64,000 bases of DNA from Diplocarpon mali (taxonomy: Eukaryota > Ascomycota > Leotiomycetes > Helotiales > Drepanopezizaceae), in contig JAENRP010000030.1 in assembly GCA_024741835.1 (NCBI GenBank), positions 1 to 64,000 of the forward strand. Direction: 5' to 3'. Below, piece after piece: positions 23,330-35,364 of the stretch. Positions within the stretch are counted from its first letter, which is position 1, and each line of letters starts with the position of its first letter. The notes under the pieces were generated by a model. It searched no databases, had not been told where the DNA came from, and saw nothing but the letters and a program-made list of their open reading frames with translations. A program made the position numbers and the translations under genes.

Positions 23330-24620
23330 GGAGACGTCGCCTGTACATGTTATCTCCTACGAACCTACAGATTCTTTCAAAGGGTATGCAAAGCCGAGAT
23401 GAAGTCCTTTCGACTACGAAAAAATTAAACACTGGGTTGACTAAAGCAAGAACTTTTCAAAAGCTTCGAAGTTGAATTTTTCATACCTACCTTTTCTATA
23501 AACATTCTCTACTTTCGACCTCCTTGCGTACTCGAGAATTACTATTCAGATATATACCTTCGATTAGAGGAAGGGCTTAATCATATATTCCAAGTGGAAT
23601 AAGGCGAGCTATATTATATAAGGAAAAAGAAGAGAGGAAGGGATATATTTCGAAGAGCTCGTTAAGAGATTCTTCTTCAAAAGCTCAACATCGATGATAA
23701 GAAACGCTACGATTTTTTCCTTTTGATATGCTATATTAGTTCTAAACTATAAAGCACGAGCGACAAACGCTTGGCTCGGACTAGGTACAAGGAGAAAACT
23801 AATATAAAAACCTCCTTACGATTTACTATTTAGCCTATCATACCTATGGCTCCCGATTCCTTAGTTAAGAGTCTAACCTTTACCTTAGTCGATAGTCATT
23901 CCCTCTAGGTCTTAGGCGAGTACGTTCTTGGAAGGTGCTTTGATAAATAGAGTCGCCTTAGGTTCTCTATTCTAGGATAAGCCCCTTACGCCGATAGCAG
24001 CTATTTATCTAATTATATCGAGCGTCTTGCTAGTCTGCGGCAGCTCTCGATTATAACCCTTCTTATCGAATTTTATAAGGGAAATTCTTTAAAATATATC
24101 CTTTTCCTTCCTCCTGGCTCCTTCTAACATACTATAATCTGCCCTTTTTCCCTTCGTATCCATTGTTATCCCTTTCCTCTAATGATAGGTATATTTTTGA
24201 ACAATCCCGGAGTATGCAAGTAGAGGTCGAAAGTAGACGGTATTCGTAGAAGAGGTGTCTTACAAAGGTTATGATTACTAGCTGCTACTACGTAGCAAGG
24301 CGCTTAATATGATTAAATAAATAGCCGTATTAGCAAGGAAGACTTATAATAGGACAAGGAACCTATGGCGACTCTTTCTATTTAAGCACTTCTTCGAAAA
24401 TGCACTCGCCTAAGACATAGAGAGAATAAATATCAACTAAGGAACGGGCTCGACTTTTGTCCAAAGAACCAGGGTCTATAGGGATGATAGGCTAAATAGT
24501 GAATTGTAAGGAGTTTTTCATACTATTTTTCTCTATATGAGTAATCCAACCATAGCGTTATTTGCTCGTGCTACATAGTCTAGAACTAATACGGCATATT
24601 AAAAGGAGAGAAAAAAAAGG
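23330..24620 (+). mobile_element. Non-coding retroposon R1, copy A, interrupted by an inverted copy
   Basis: Direct-orientation R1 sequence occupies about 23330-23713 and 24276-24620. It begins near CTCCTACGAACCTACAG and ends AATACGGCATATTAAAAGG plus an A-rich tail. An inverted 551-bp copy (23714-24264) sits inside it, beginning on this strand with the complement of the A-rich tail (TTTTTTCC) and the terminal R1 word. The flanks AACGCTACGAT and AAGGTTATGAT look like an 11-bp target duplication altered mainly by C/T changes. No coding capacity is seen. The tail, duplication and truncation at the head end suggest non-LTR retroposition. Confidence 0.65.
23714..24264 (-). mobile_element. Nested, head-truncated R1 copy inside copy A
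   Basis: This is the reverse complement of the R1 3' part. On this strand it runs from ATGCTATATTAGTTCTAAAC, through words such as GGCGAGTACGTTCTTGG and GAGTCGCCTTAGGTTCTC, to GAGGTCGAAAGTAGACGG, and lacks about the first 180 bp of the full 731-bp unit at 62878-63608. Confidence 0.65.
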
Positions 24621-25223
24621 TGACTGAAAGTAAAAACATATTATATCCTTGACTTGATATAAAGCAACGTGTCTGCTGACAGGTATCTGTTGAATACCAC
24701 CTTCATGTAAGAAGGTATTAATTCAGCCGAAGGAGAGAATTGGTATAGCGTACAGTATTCCCGGCCACTCTCAAGCCGCTCGTTATGAATGAGGCGGCTT
24801 GTGACGAGCAGTTGTTGTGAGAGGACATGAGTCGCAAGACAAAATAAGTCAGGGACTGTTATTTAAGACCGGCATCAATATTGTCAGGAATAAAAAAGCA
24901 AGGGGCAATAACCTAAATCAATAAGGCTGCCAAAGTGAAAGGTAACGTTCGGAAAAAATTGACTAAAATAATTAGGTTGAGGGTCTTAAATCACATCGGA
25001 GATTATCATTGAGTTATGCTCAGCTGGTCTGGGATAAACACTGTAAGCGAGTACCAATCACGCAGTATGAAGAAATATTACTGCAGACCATATAAATTGA
25101 GCACCAGCTAACCAAGGCTAGCGCGCAACTTGCGCGCCGAACGACACAATTGAAAAAGAAGAAGGCATCGCGACTCGTTACTAAATTCACTGCTCTATCG
25201 CATTCTCTTCTCAGGTACTCGAA
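24621..25223. other. Spacer and promoter of the Smr-domain gene
   Basis: Unremarkable DNA leading to the Smr gene. A TATAAAT box at 25091-25097 is the only candidate regulatory element seen. Confidence 0.4.
25091..25097 (+). promoter_or_regulatory. TATA-like box of the Smr-domain gene
   Basis: TATAAAT lies 127 bp upstream of the start codon at 25224, a plausible distance for a fungal promoter. The assignment rests on sequence and spacing only. Confidence 0.35.
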
Positions 25224-26192
25224 ATGGCTTCCGCTTCATACCAAATGAACCGCCTCGGGGGCAAAGGTACGGCGATCCAATTCGGAGCTATTGAGGCAAT
25301 CTCAGCTCTAAGACAAAGCGCTCGAAGACTGACAGCTCGTCACAGCGTTCAACCACAGCACCAGCGGCGATGCAGAAGCAGAATATGACCGGCTGCGCGA
25401 CCAAGCCCGGCAAGAAGCTGCAAAGCGCTCGAGCTGTTTCGACAAGGTGCGTTGCGAACCATCCATTACACACAGCTGGAGCATTGCAGGGCGCCAGCTG
25501 ACATATCACAGGCGCATCAGGCATACGAGAGAGGCGACGGAGGAGCGGCGCACCAACTGAGCGAAGAGGGGAAAAGACATGCGGCAAAGATGGACCAGTT
25601 CAATAAGCAGGCCTCCGACTACATCTTCCGCGAGAACAATGCGCCGGGACGGGTGGCAGAGGACACGATTGATCTGCATGGGCAATTTGTAGAGGAAGCC
25701 GAAGATATTCTGGAGCAGAGGATTCGATATGCACAGCAGAACGGGCAAACTCACTTGCACGTGTGAGTCGGCACAGCGAGCGGAAATGGCCTGGGTTGCG
25801 ATTAATTGACATGCAGAATTGTTGGAAAGGGTAACCACTCGGCCAACCACGTCCAGAAGATCAAGCCAAGAGTTGAACAAGTTTGCCAGGAGTTAGGGCT
25901 TCAATATACGACAGAGGCGAATGCAGGACGCATTTATATCAACCTGGCTGGTGGGCCTGCAACAATACCTCCAGCGAACGGGCACCAACAAGGTCACCAG
26001 CACGGAGGGTATCAGGGACAGGCCCAAAGTAGTCATCAGCCAGGTGTATATCAACATGGCGGCTATCCAGCTCAACAACATCAGCAACAAGGCGATCCGC
26101 AGAACAACCAGAACGACGAGCTGGAGAAGCTTGCCAGGAAGGTGGTACCCAGGATACTGAAGAAACTTGACGGATGCTGTCTCGTTATGTAA
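25224..26192 (+). CDS. DUF1771-Smr domain protein with C-terminal CaaX box
   Basis: Four exons, 25224-25266, 25346-25446, 25512-25762 and 25817-26192, give 256 aa. All introns have GT..AG and frame is kept. DUF1771 (about residues 20-85) reads YDRLRDQARQEAAKRSSCFD and AYERGDGGAAHQLSEEGKRH. The Smr domain (about residues 98-170) has TIDLHGQFVEEAEDIL and HLHVIVGKGNHS, the LDLHG and GxGxHS motifs linked to nucleic-acid binding and nicking. A His/Gln/Gly/Tyr-rich low-complexity stretch follows, then ELEKLARKVVPRILKKL and the end CCLVM. CLVM fits a CaaX prenylation signal with Met, favouring farnesyl. The known family acts on nucleic acids, while a lipid anchor would place it at a membrane. Confidence 0.88.
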
Positions 26193-28378
26193 ATACTGCT
26201 AAAATAAGGGACGGAACTTCTAGGAATCGGGTCTAAGGAGATTTTCCAGGTTATTCGTAGGAGTCCTGGCGTCGAGTATTACCGGATTTGGATCGCATGG
26301 CATACGGTTGGTATTAGCCTCTACATGTAAGGGGTATATATAGAAGCTAAAAGATAGTTAGCTCGAGGTTCTTGGACATCTATGTACGATTTTGTGTTGG
26401 TTGGACAGGAGAAGGTACCAATAATTATGAAATTTTCAAGATGAGCAATGAGATAAAACAAGTTTTCTTTCTATTTGGTATCCCTATTTATGCTGGTTGA
26501 TTCAGCGTTTCGGGCTATAAAATTCAATTGTATTGACAGATGCAAATTTTCTACTACTATTCTATCCTTGTCACGACGTTGCGCATAAAGAGGGCGGCGG
26601 GAAGGTCACGATTGCCGACGAGTGGACAGGCATCAAGAGGACAAACGCTTACGTTCAAACCTAAGGCGAAATACTCTACTTAAGTTCTTGTTTTCTCTCA
26701 TGATTTCTTATTTCTTCAAGGGGAAAAAAATCTTGGTTCTCCCTTAACGGTTTACAACATCCATAGCGTTTGCAGCATGATCCAAACCACTGGTCTTGAT
26801 GTAAGCAGAACTTGGAGTGAAACATTGGTTAGTGCGCAACTTGTTGATTTCCATGGGAACAGTTTTAATACACACCTAGTATCCAGGGAGGTGCTAATAT
26901 CACTTGTACTTCTGCTACAATATCAATTCCGTGATACACCAAGAAACATCTTCTAAGGGGTCCTCGCTTAAAAAAAGGGGGAAATACACAGAGGGGTCAG
27001 AGGAAATCTGTGTCACCCACTGCCTTTTTCTGCAACCTTGACTTCCCTTGTGTGATATTGCTAAACGCAGAGCAAGGCAGTGATGGAATCTTGATACTCA
27101 GCACCTTTTTGTTACATCGCGCTTGTCTTGTATATTATGTTTCAAAATATATTTCAGAGATGTAGCTGACGAATGTAATTTATAGACGATAAGGTTTCAG
27201 CAGTCGACATCTCGCTACATCGGCGCATGCCTTCTTCTCGAATTGCCGATCTGTCATTTTCTTGAGCACCGGGCAGGTATTACTGCACCATGAATTCTTC
27301 CTAGATAGCTCTTGAATGTTGTAGACTCTCGGTTACCACGTTACTTGAGTAGCATGTTTTGACTGTCACAGAAGAGAGGTGAGCCTAGAATCCAAAGGCA
27401 TAGGGGAACCCTATTTTCAAAGTAGCTTTTTCTAAACAATATAGAGATGAGCAATCATTTGATCCCTAACTTGTGATCATATTAGAGGCTTCTTAAGCGC
27501 TAAAATTTTCTCCCCGCGGAATGCTCCACTAAGAGGACGCCCCTGCTTTCACGGCGTTGGGTTTGACAGGGTCGCAGGCAGCTTTCTTTCTTTCTTGTGG
27601 GCGTGCCATATCTCTGAAGCATTGACAAAATGACTTGATTCAAGTACCCGATCTCGATGCTGTACATTCGTGAATTCAGATGCGAAATAGTTATCTGTGG
27701 GCTGGGGTCTGTCAGCCGAAATATACACCATAGAGGCTGAGATAGAAAGCGTAAGATTAAGAAAGCTATATCTACAATAAGTCATGTAGTTATATCTGCT
27801 AAGCCATGAGTAGATTTGCTTTCTAGTGCTGGTAGAATACAGTCTTTGAACAGAGGCTCAAGTTTCCCACTCTGAATCATGCTCCCTGGTCACTCCATCC
27901 AAGTTTACCACTACAGTTCTAGATATTCCACTATGGCCCTTACTGTATACGCAGGCGCCCCATGCCACCACCGCCACTTCTCTCTGTTACTCAACGGTAG
28001 ATAAGCAGCCTGACATTGAACAGCTTTGTAACTTCTAATTTTGAGATGTTAGGACTCCTGTCACTTTGGAATGAAAAGCATTCATATCACTGTCAAAATT
28101 GCCCATACCTCCATTCTTGTCGCCAATAAAGCGACGACAAACTTCCAAGGTCCAAAACCATGTCACCAGCAGCAGGAAGTTGCACGTCCAAACAGATACA
28201 TTTTAGCCCATAGCACTATCGACTTCCCAACTAGCCGGCAAAACAAACAGTTTACACAGTAACCATGCCTCATCTCTTGCTACATCTTCCAATACTAACC
28301 AAATGTGATCTCTGCACTTTTTCCCCTTATTGATTTTCCATTCTGACATCTGACCATAAATAGGCGTCATTTTCATGT
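26193..28378. other. AT-rich gene-poor DNA
   Basis: About 2.2 kb with no recognisable gene. A short coding-like stretch near 26572-26664 (HDVAHKEGGGKVTIADEW) is isolated and ends in a stop. It may be a scrap of a lost gene. Confidence 0.35.
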
Positions 28379-28939
28379 GTGGATGTACATGATGGCGGCT
28401 CTCGTCAGCTGTCTATTGGGAGTCCGTTGGCTACGGGATACCTAATTGCGCGTAAAATGATTTTTTTTCAGTGGTACTGGCTAAGTTTTCCAGATCTTGC
28501 GTATTGGCTTGTGATTCATAATTATTTGGCACTGCGGTCTATTTTGCAAGAGTCATATTGTATTATCGCATGCCGCGCATATCTCTTGACTTCTACTTAT
28601 GTGATACACGAGAATATTCATTGTCTGCGAGGATTTGTCACTCGCCCTTCAAGCAAGCTAATCGGGCTGACTACTGGGAAATGGATAGCTGCGGTTAAAT
28701 TAAATCAGACTAACCATGATCTCTGGACATATTTAATGTGGAATTCTCTGTTCGAAATTTTCAAAATATTATTAGACGCCGCGTACACGAGGCAGGTGCG
28801 TCGCGAAGTGCTTGCAAGACATATTCATGGGAGTCATAGTATCCAACTTCAGAAATTAGCTTCTCTGGAAGTTGCTAGATACACCGGACCGGAGAAATGT
28901 CGCAAATATATGACTAGCTGCTGTGCAAAAATCATTTGA
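28379..28939 (+). CDS. Hypothetical open reading frame of 186 codons
   Basis: A single open frame, unusually long for this AT-rich stretch, begins at a non-ATG codon or an upstream exon. The N-terminal half is rich in Trp, Tyr, Leu and Ile and looks membrane-like. The second half contains TYLMWNSLFEIFKILLDAAY and VRREVLARHIHGS. I recognise no family. It could be chance, or the 5' part of the decayed gene that follows. Confidence 0.22.
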   Translation: MDVHDGGSRQLSIGSPLATGYLIARKMIFFQWYWLSFPDLAYWLVIHNYLALRSILQESYCIIACRAYLLTSTYVIHENIHCLRGFVTRPSSKLIGLTTGKWIAAVKLNQTNHDLWTYLMWNSLFEIFKILLDAAYTRQVRREVLARHIHGSHSIQLQKLASLEVARYTGPEKCRKYMTSCCAKII

Positions 28940-28989
28940 GGGTATTGTGGTCGTCCCTGCGCTTCTTGTTCTTCGATCGCAGTTAACAT

Positions 28990-29650
28990 CTGAATACACG
29001 AGAAATGCTCGGGCATCATCAGGTCAGCTTGAGCAATACTTCGGGCTCTCTGGCATTGTGGCGCCAGAAGGACAACCAAATCAAAAACGGGGCTGGAATT
29101 TGAGGGTTGCTTGCGAGGAGCAAGGATATTTGGACTGGAACGAATGCTGCAGATGTCGAGTTGCCTCAAATAGGAGGTACAAAAGACAGGATGGAAAACA
29201 GGAATTGGAATAGCACCAACTTTCCAAATATCAGAGGCGTTTTGCCCGAGAGCGCTGTTGACCAAATGGTTATACAATGCCACTATTACTTGATTAGAAA
29301 ACACGCCGACACCATACTCAATCAACAGAATGCTACACTATCAATTAGGAAGTAAACCTCGGCTTTCAGAACGCTTTAATCGAAGAAGAATATGGCCTCT
29401 GCAGTCGCCTGATTGAGCGTTTACATGTTAGTGTGAGCCTACCATATGTGCAAGGTATGACAAAAATGCGATGGCAGTACAACAGCACAGTACCTTTTGC
29501 ACAGCCTGATACCCATCCTATACGGGAAGCGCATTTAAAACAGTCTGGCGAAGTGGTGTTTTACATGCATGGAACGAGCCATCTGAGCCGCGATATCCTA
29601 TAATTGCAGAAGTTTTCGGTGCCTGGAATCCAGGAGGTACATTATGACAT
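28990..29650 (+). pseudogene. Decayed unrecognised gene
   Basis: Protein-like plus-strand text runs through several frames: EMLGHHQVSLSNTSGSLALW then RQKDNQIKNGAGI; after a TGA (about 29100) ARSKDIWTGTNAADVELPQ, GGTKDRMENRNWNSTNFPN and RGVLPESAVDQMVIQCHYYL; then in later frames LGFQNALIEEEYGLCSRLIE, VPFAQPDTHPIREAHLKQSG, and WNEPSEPRYPIIAEVFGAWN with PGG. Stops and shifts separate these blocks, while composition stays protein-like. This looks like one gene disabled by several mutations, possibly with undetected introns. I do not know the family. The antisense 158-codon frame over the same DNA is judged a shadow. Confidence 0.4.
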
Positions 29651-30597
29651 CTGAGCACATGAAGAAAACCCCATCCAAAGAAAAGCGCACTCAGTCCCTT
29701 TCACTTCTCAAGCCAAACCAACGGAAAAGGTCCAGCCCATCTCCAATTGATCGTGTTTTTCGTGGCTGAGAGGCTCCAATATGCCAAAGACGTTGCTTCT
29801 TCTAAGTCTTTAAAACAGTGAAACAACAAGTAATAGCTGCGGGAAAGAAATGGAAGAAATTGGATAGTAGAGATTATAAGTTGACAAGGGTTAAGATGAT
29901 TGGAGTCCAGATCAATAGGACGACAGAGAGTCCATGGTAACTAGACGAGCCACCATCACTTGAAGGTGTAACGTCTTACCCTGAGAGGCACGAATGTAAT
30001 CCTGAGACTCGGCCTTCACTAGAACTGATCAACAGAGGACTCAATTTACAAGCAAGTCAGAAAGTTGTTTAAAAGGCACTAATGGTATAGATGGCATTGC
30101 CAGTTGAATCTGATAAGTCGATCTGTGGCTGTGGGATTGGACCGTCTGGCAGAGGAGCAAAGAAATTGGCAGGTATCACAGTATCTTGCTCAGAGAGATT
30201 GTCTCTACACCGCGTGGGGCATCTGAACTCGTCGTGGCCGAAGCTTGCGTTTGTCGGCCTTTTTTAGGATGTTGGGTTGGTGTTGAAGCTTTTAATAATG
30301 GCCGGGCGGTAAGCCAAGATACCTTCTGTGTAGATCCGCTCCGCTCCGCTAACCTAAAATAGAATGGGTCACGTCGCTGGTGATTTTCCAGTACGCCGCG
30401 CCCAACAAATTGGTATGGCAGCATGTGAGTAGAATCACATCATGTTCAGCTCAAGCGGGATGCGCAATATGAGTGTCACCGTACTCTAGAGCTTGATACA
30501 ACGATCCGGTACTCTGAATTGAGAACGAAAAACTCGTACAGAGACATGATCGAATCGAAGTTCTCGAAATCCTCAACTAAAGCAGCAGCATTCCGAG
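29651..30597. other. Spacer upstream of dolichol kinase
   Basis: Contains a short Lys-rich open stretch (about 29820-29940) and an 82-codon minus-strand frame (30176-30424), both unrecognised. The final 150 bp presumably hold the dolichol kinase promoter. Confidence 0.35.
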
Positions 30598-33388
30598 ATG
30601 CCTGATCAGCTCAAACCCGTCCCGCTCCAGCAATCGCATGCTCAAGCCCCGAGGGAAGACGCCTTGCGCTGGCTGTCCCGATCTCCTCATCCCTATCACC
30701 GTCAGTGTTTCGAACTGCCCTACGGCTCCGAAAAATTCAACGATACGAACGCGAATACTCCCCCTCCACGATCGCCTCTGAGGTCAACTCATACTACGGA
30801 TGATGATGAACTACAAGAATGGAGGCACTTGTCAAGGGGAGCGAGGGAATTTCCGAACAGTGATAGCGGAACGGAGGCGGATGACGAGCATTTCCTGAAG
30901 GGATTGCCTGCGCCGAGACTGAGACCTCATAAGGGACTTAGAGGTGCTGATAGTGATTCTTTAGGGTCGCCCAGTCTCCTCTTATCCCCCGCTCTCGTGG
31001 AGGGAAATTTTTCGATGCAAAACGGGTTTCTTAGGCAGAAAATCGCTGATGTCCCTGCTGGTGAGTCAGAAAGAGCCGCGGAGAGATTCCGACGGAAACG
31101 GAAGACAGAGGTTGTGAGAAGGTCTTCAGAGGCTGCAATTCTTTGCTTTGTTGGTGGGATACTGTGTCTTGACCCTGGAATTCGCAGGGTTGTGTTCATA
31201 TGGAGAACAGGTGAGTAGCGAGGCCTGGACTTTTCAATTTGTACTGACTATATCAGAATTGGCCTGCCAGTTTTTTATTACATCTTCGCTACTTGCTGCC
31301 TACCCTCTAAGGCTATTGAGACATGTCCAACCCTCGAATCCTTGGAAGCAGCCTTTACCTATAGCGATTCCAGCAACATTCGACCCCGCAGCCCTCCTAT
31401 ACCCTCCCATGATCACCATTCTTGTCACTTTGTTACTTTCGAAAAGTTACCCCGCAGATTTTCTGCCCAGCATAAGTCTTGGGATGGCGTCACTCCCTAG
31501 GTGGCTCATACCGTCAACCGGGGGCTTAGAGGGTTCTAATATATTTCATTGGGCTCTAACTTGTCTTCCCATGCTTATCTCCAATGCTTTATCTCAAGCA
31601 AGAAGACATCCAATGACAATCAATGAGGGCGCCGTGGTGCTGAACCCCGAGATACTGGTTCTACTGTACCCTTTACACCAAGCGCTGTGCCACACTTTAT
31701 ATTATTTGACAACCACGAGTCTGCTTCCAGCGGAGCTGCAACTACTATCGATATCATTGATTGGCTTGTTACTTTTGGCTAGGAGCCCTCAAACCACCAT
31801 TTTGCAAGTGCTCCTTTGGGGAGGTGGAGTTGGAGTCTTGATTACTTGTGGGCGTGTCCTCGTATGGGGAGTTGTCCTCGCTCGGGTCCCAAAATGGCGG
31901 TTCAGGCGTGCTGAAGCCCCAACAACCTCTCACGGCAGAAAAAAAACCTGTGTGAAGAAGGCTCTTGCATTCGGCAAGATTGCCACATCCGTTTTCGGGC
32001 GGGATGTCATGGTAACAGATTCAAGTGAGGAGGAGGAAACTGATAAATTACTGCCAACAAGACTGAAAACGAATGTTCGGAACTTGATGCCTTCGTATGA
32101 TGGACATGCAAAGAACGGCTCCTTGTCGGCTATCGACTCTAAGACGGAAGCCAATTTTACGAACGGTGCTACGAAAATGGGGTTTGGAGATTCGATCATG
32201 ATCAAGAGGCGACATACCCTTCCAGCTCTCTCCAGTATTCCGCCGAGGTCGAGCAAAAAGACTCCGTCCGGAAGAAGGAAGAAAGCCAGCTCATCGAGTG
32301 TTCAAGCTTTCTTTCATCTCACGCAGCAGCAGGCTACGATTAGGAAGTGGCTATATGCAGGCTATGTCTATGTATGTATAGCCGCCATAATTCTGGTGGT
32401 TATCCGGGAGTGCGTGCAAAGACTCGCCCTGAATGGCAATGAACCAATAGGGTGGGCTCTAGGGTATTTGTTTGGCGATCTACCCTGGTTCAGGATACAA
32501 GTTGTTAGCTACAACCTACAGGGATGGGTCTGTCTCCCTCCTCGGAATGGTCGTGAACATGAGGAGTCGTGTTATATGGGATGGGTTGAGCATTTACGAC
32601 ACGCATCATTTGGATCCGCAAATACTCGTTTAATTCTCTGCGGTTATTGGCTGGCCATTATCATAGTCGGTCTCTCAGTCGTCTTTCATCTGTCGTCGAT
32701 TTATGAGGTCGATACTCGCCGCAAGGTTTTCCATTTCATGATGGTAGCGATGCTTCTTCCTGCAACTTACGTGGATCCGACATTCGCAGCATTGGCACTT
32801 TCCCTAATGCTTGCTATCTTTCTGCTGCTCGACTTGTTCCGTGCGTCCCAACTTCCACCATTATCGAAATCTCTGGCGTATTTCCTCACCCCGTACGTAG
32901 ACGGGCGGGATCTGAAGGGGCCTGTAGTAATATCACATATATTCCTTTTGATCGGTTGCGCAATCCCACTCTGGCTATCCCTTGGAACTCTTCCCCGGAC
33001 AGGGACTGATTACCTGGCCGGCTGGGAGGTCCCGACGCGCGAAGTCAGCATGGTCAGCGGCGTAATATGTGTCGGTATGGGCGACGCAGCGGCATCACTG
33101 ATTGGACGACGATACGGACGACGGAAATGGCTCTGGGGCGGCGGCAAAAGCATTGAAGGTAGCATTGCGTTTGCTACTGCCGTGGGACTGGCGCTGGTAC
33201 TGGCAAAAGCATGGCTTAAAATTGGGGGCTGGCCTGCTAATAATGATGATTCTTGGGTTATGACATTCTGGAAAGCGGGTGTTGCGGCATGGGTGGCTAG
33301 CTTGACGGAGGCGGTTCTCACAGGGGGGAATGACAATGTTGTGGTCCCGGTGGTGCTTTGGCTTTGTGTCAAAGGGCTAGATATTTAG
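30598..33388 (+). CDS. Dolichol kinase (Sec59 family)
   Basis: Two exons, 30598-31210 and 31257-33388, are joined over a 46-bp intron (GTGAGT..CTGAC..TATCAG), giving 914 aa. The N-terminal 180 residues are hydrophilic and Ser/Pro/Arg-rich, probably cytosolic. About a dozen hydrophobic segments follow, interrupted near residues 440-580 by a basic Ser-rich loop. The C-terminal third carries the dolichol kinase/phosphatidate cytidylyltransferase-like signature VGMGDAAASLIGRRYGRRKW then GGGKSIEGSIAFATAVGLAL near residue 810, preceded by YEVDTRRKVFHFMMVAMLLP. Known family members phosphorylate dolichol with CTP in the ER membrane, supplying carrier for N-glycosylation, O-mannosylation and GPI anchors. 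The length suits filamentous fungi, whose enzymes exceed the 519-aa yeast protein. Confidence 0.92.
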
Positions 33389-34759
33389 TCTTGTATATCG
33401 GGAAAGCAATATTGATTAAGGTTGCGAAGATCCTTCTCTTTGTTATTTTCTCTAGCTCTGTCAACGGGTTGCAGACATACCAATGTCTCTGAAATTCAAT
33501 CTTTTGTTTCCCGTTTTATATTGTTCTCTGCCTTGCTGGTGTTAGCCTCTTTTCTTTTCCAGCTTCGATCATATTCACTACTGTTCAATTCTGCCGCCAA
33601 GCTTCATCATGGCTTATCACTGCCGTTGATGAAAGCTCCCCAATGAACAGATTTTATAAGGTGTACTTGGTAAATTTCCCATGAACATTTTTTTTACCTT
33701 AATACAGCCACTAGGCTTCTCTGTGTCAGGTCTTAGCGGTCACTTTCGTTCTCGCGAGTTCTATTGATATAAAATGAATAATTCGAATGACTGCAGAAGA
33801 AAAAACATTGAGACGTCCCCTTGAGCGATTCTCGGTATTCCCATTACAACAGAAGAAGTCACTTCATGTATGCAAGTCACTCCAATACGTCGAAAACAAT
33901 GTTACTATATACCTTTCTCTCATAGTTGTTCAACTCAGGTAATCCTGTTGTGCAAGAAACCCCGCATCCCATTTATATGGCTCAAGTTGGGGCTAAAAGA
34001 CTGTCTAGTCAGGAATCGTTTGTTAATCTTCACTTCGTTTTCAACTGTTGCTCTAATGCGTTGGATTTAGCAAAGATGTATGAATCCATTGCCCCTCCTA
34101 TTGTTTTGACTGACATTAGAGACTGTTGTATTTAATCCTGCGATCTAGATCCAGGTTTCAAGGCTATTTACTTTTTTCTGTACCGCCTCTTTTATAGGAA
34201 TCAGCAACAAACCTAACTTCCCTGTTAAATACATGCCTCAGAACTACTAGCGAGACAATGTGAGGTTTTTCGATGTATCTAACTGGATTTTGGATTCGAT
34301 AGATTGAAGATCACTCACGTCACCAGTCTGTTTAGCGCACCAGCACTTACATATGCAAGCTTTTCATGCACTGAGAGAATTACAAGTAACACCTCTTGGA
34401 ATTTGGCGGTACTTTCAAGAGGACCTCACTGCAGCTAGATCGAGGACAATAATTTTTTTCTGCAGAGTACTTGTTGACGAGATTGGCGGTTTGAGTAGCT
34501 TCTCAATGAGTGCTGCAGTAGTCGCCAGAGAAAAACCTGTGAATTTTATTTATTGACACGAATCTTGCGCTTCGGACTTATAGAGTTTGGGTTTGTTTTC
34601 TGACTTAGGAAAAACACAAATATTTTGGTTTGCCAAAGATTCCAAGAGTGTTTATTGCTTCAATCTTTGCTTCAAAACTGATGAACGGCCTCGTCATTCT
34701 AGAAGTTCTGAAAGTTTTATCAGCATTTAATTGAAACCACGGAAATCTTCTGTAAAACC
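33389..34759. other. Spacer between dolichol kinase and the phosphoribosyltransferase
   Basis: Contains only short frames (up to 74 codons, 33422-33646). It is the shared 3' flank of two convergent genes, with no recognisable feature. Confidence 0.4.
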
Positions 34760-35364
34760 TCATCTCAGTTGAATCATCGCATATCTAGGTAGTTTCCCCA
34801 GCTTCTCTTGAATCTCTCCGTAGTACTGGGGGATATCAAAGATAAACAAGCACTCGGCTACCTCCATGCCCATCCTTTCCACCAGCCCCTTTGCCGCTAG
34901 AATCGTCCCGCCTTTGCCCAACAGATCGTCGATCAAAAGCACTTTTTTCTTTCCATCGATACCCTCGAAAGCATCGGATTTCAGTTCCAGGACGTCGGAT
35001 CCATATTCCTTGTCATACGAGGCCCTAATCTTCTCCCCGGGGAGTTTCCCCTGCTTTCGGATGGGAACGCACGGCAAACCAAGCCGAGATGCGATGATAG
35101 GGCCAAAGAAGAACCCTCGGGACTCGACGCATACAAGGCTCGAAAGCTCACTCGTGTCATGCAAGGCCTTGATATGATCGGCAAGGTGTTGGACGACCGC
35201 TTCTGTGGCCACGGGGTCGCGGAAGATAGGAAATATGTCGGCGAACGGTTGGCCCTATGATTCCGGTCAGACGTTGCACGACTTGAACCCAGGTGCAGAA
35301 TTACGGGAATCGGGTGGTCAGTGTATATCTTTATTTTGGACAAGACCAACGCAGCGTCCGCCAT
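34760..35364 (-). CDS. Adenine phosphoribosyltransferase-like enzyme
   Basis: Two exons, 35364-35305 and 35254-34760, with a 50-bp intron, give 184 aa, the normal APRT size. The order of motifs fits APRT: KIKIYTDHPIPGQPFADIFP at the N terminus (the FRDI/PGVxFRD-like segment, here IFRDPVATEAV), CVESRGFFFGPIIASRLGLP, the lid region RKQGKLPGEKIRASYDKEYG, and the PRPP loop VLLIDDLLGKGGTILAA. The usual loop reads DDLLATGGT; here Gly-Lys replaces Ala-Thr. Family members make AMP from adenine and PRPP in the cytosol. The C terminus (IFDIPQYYGEIQEKLGKLPR) differs from yeast Apt1, so a related purine-type phosphoribosyltransferase is possible. Confidence 0.8.

Noticed and set aside
28849..29325. 158-codon minus-strand open frame
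   Set aside because: It lies antisense to more protein-like plus-strand segments and has no recognisable motif, so judged a shadow.
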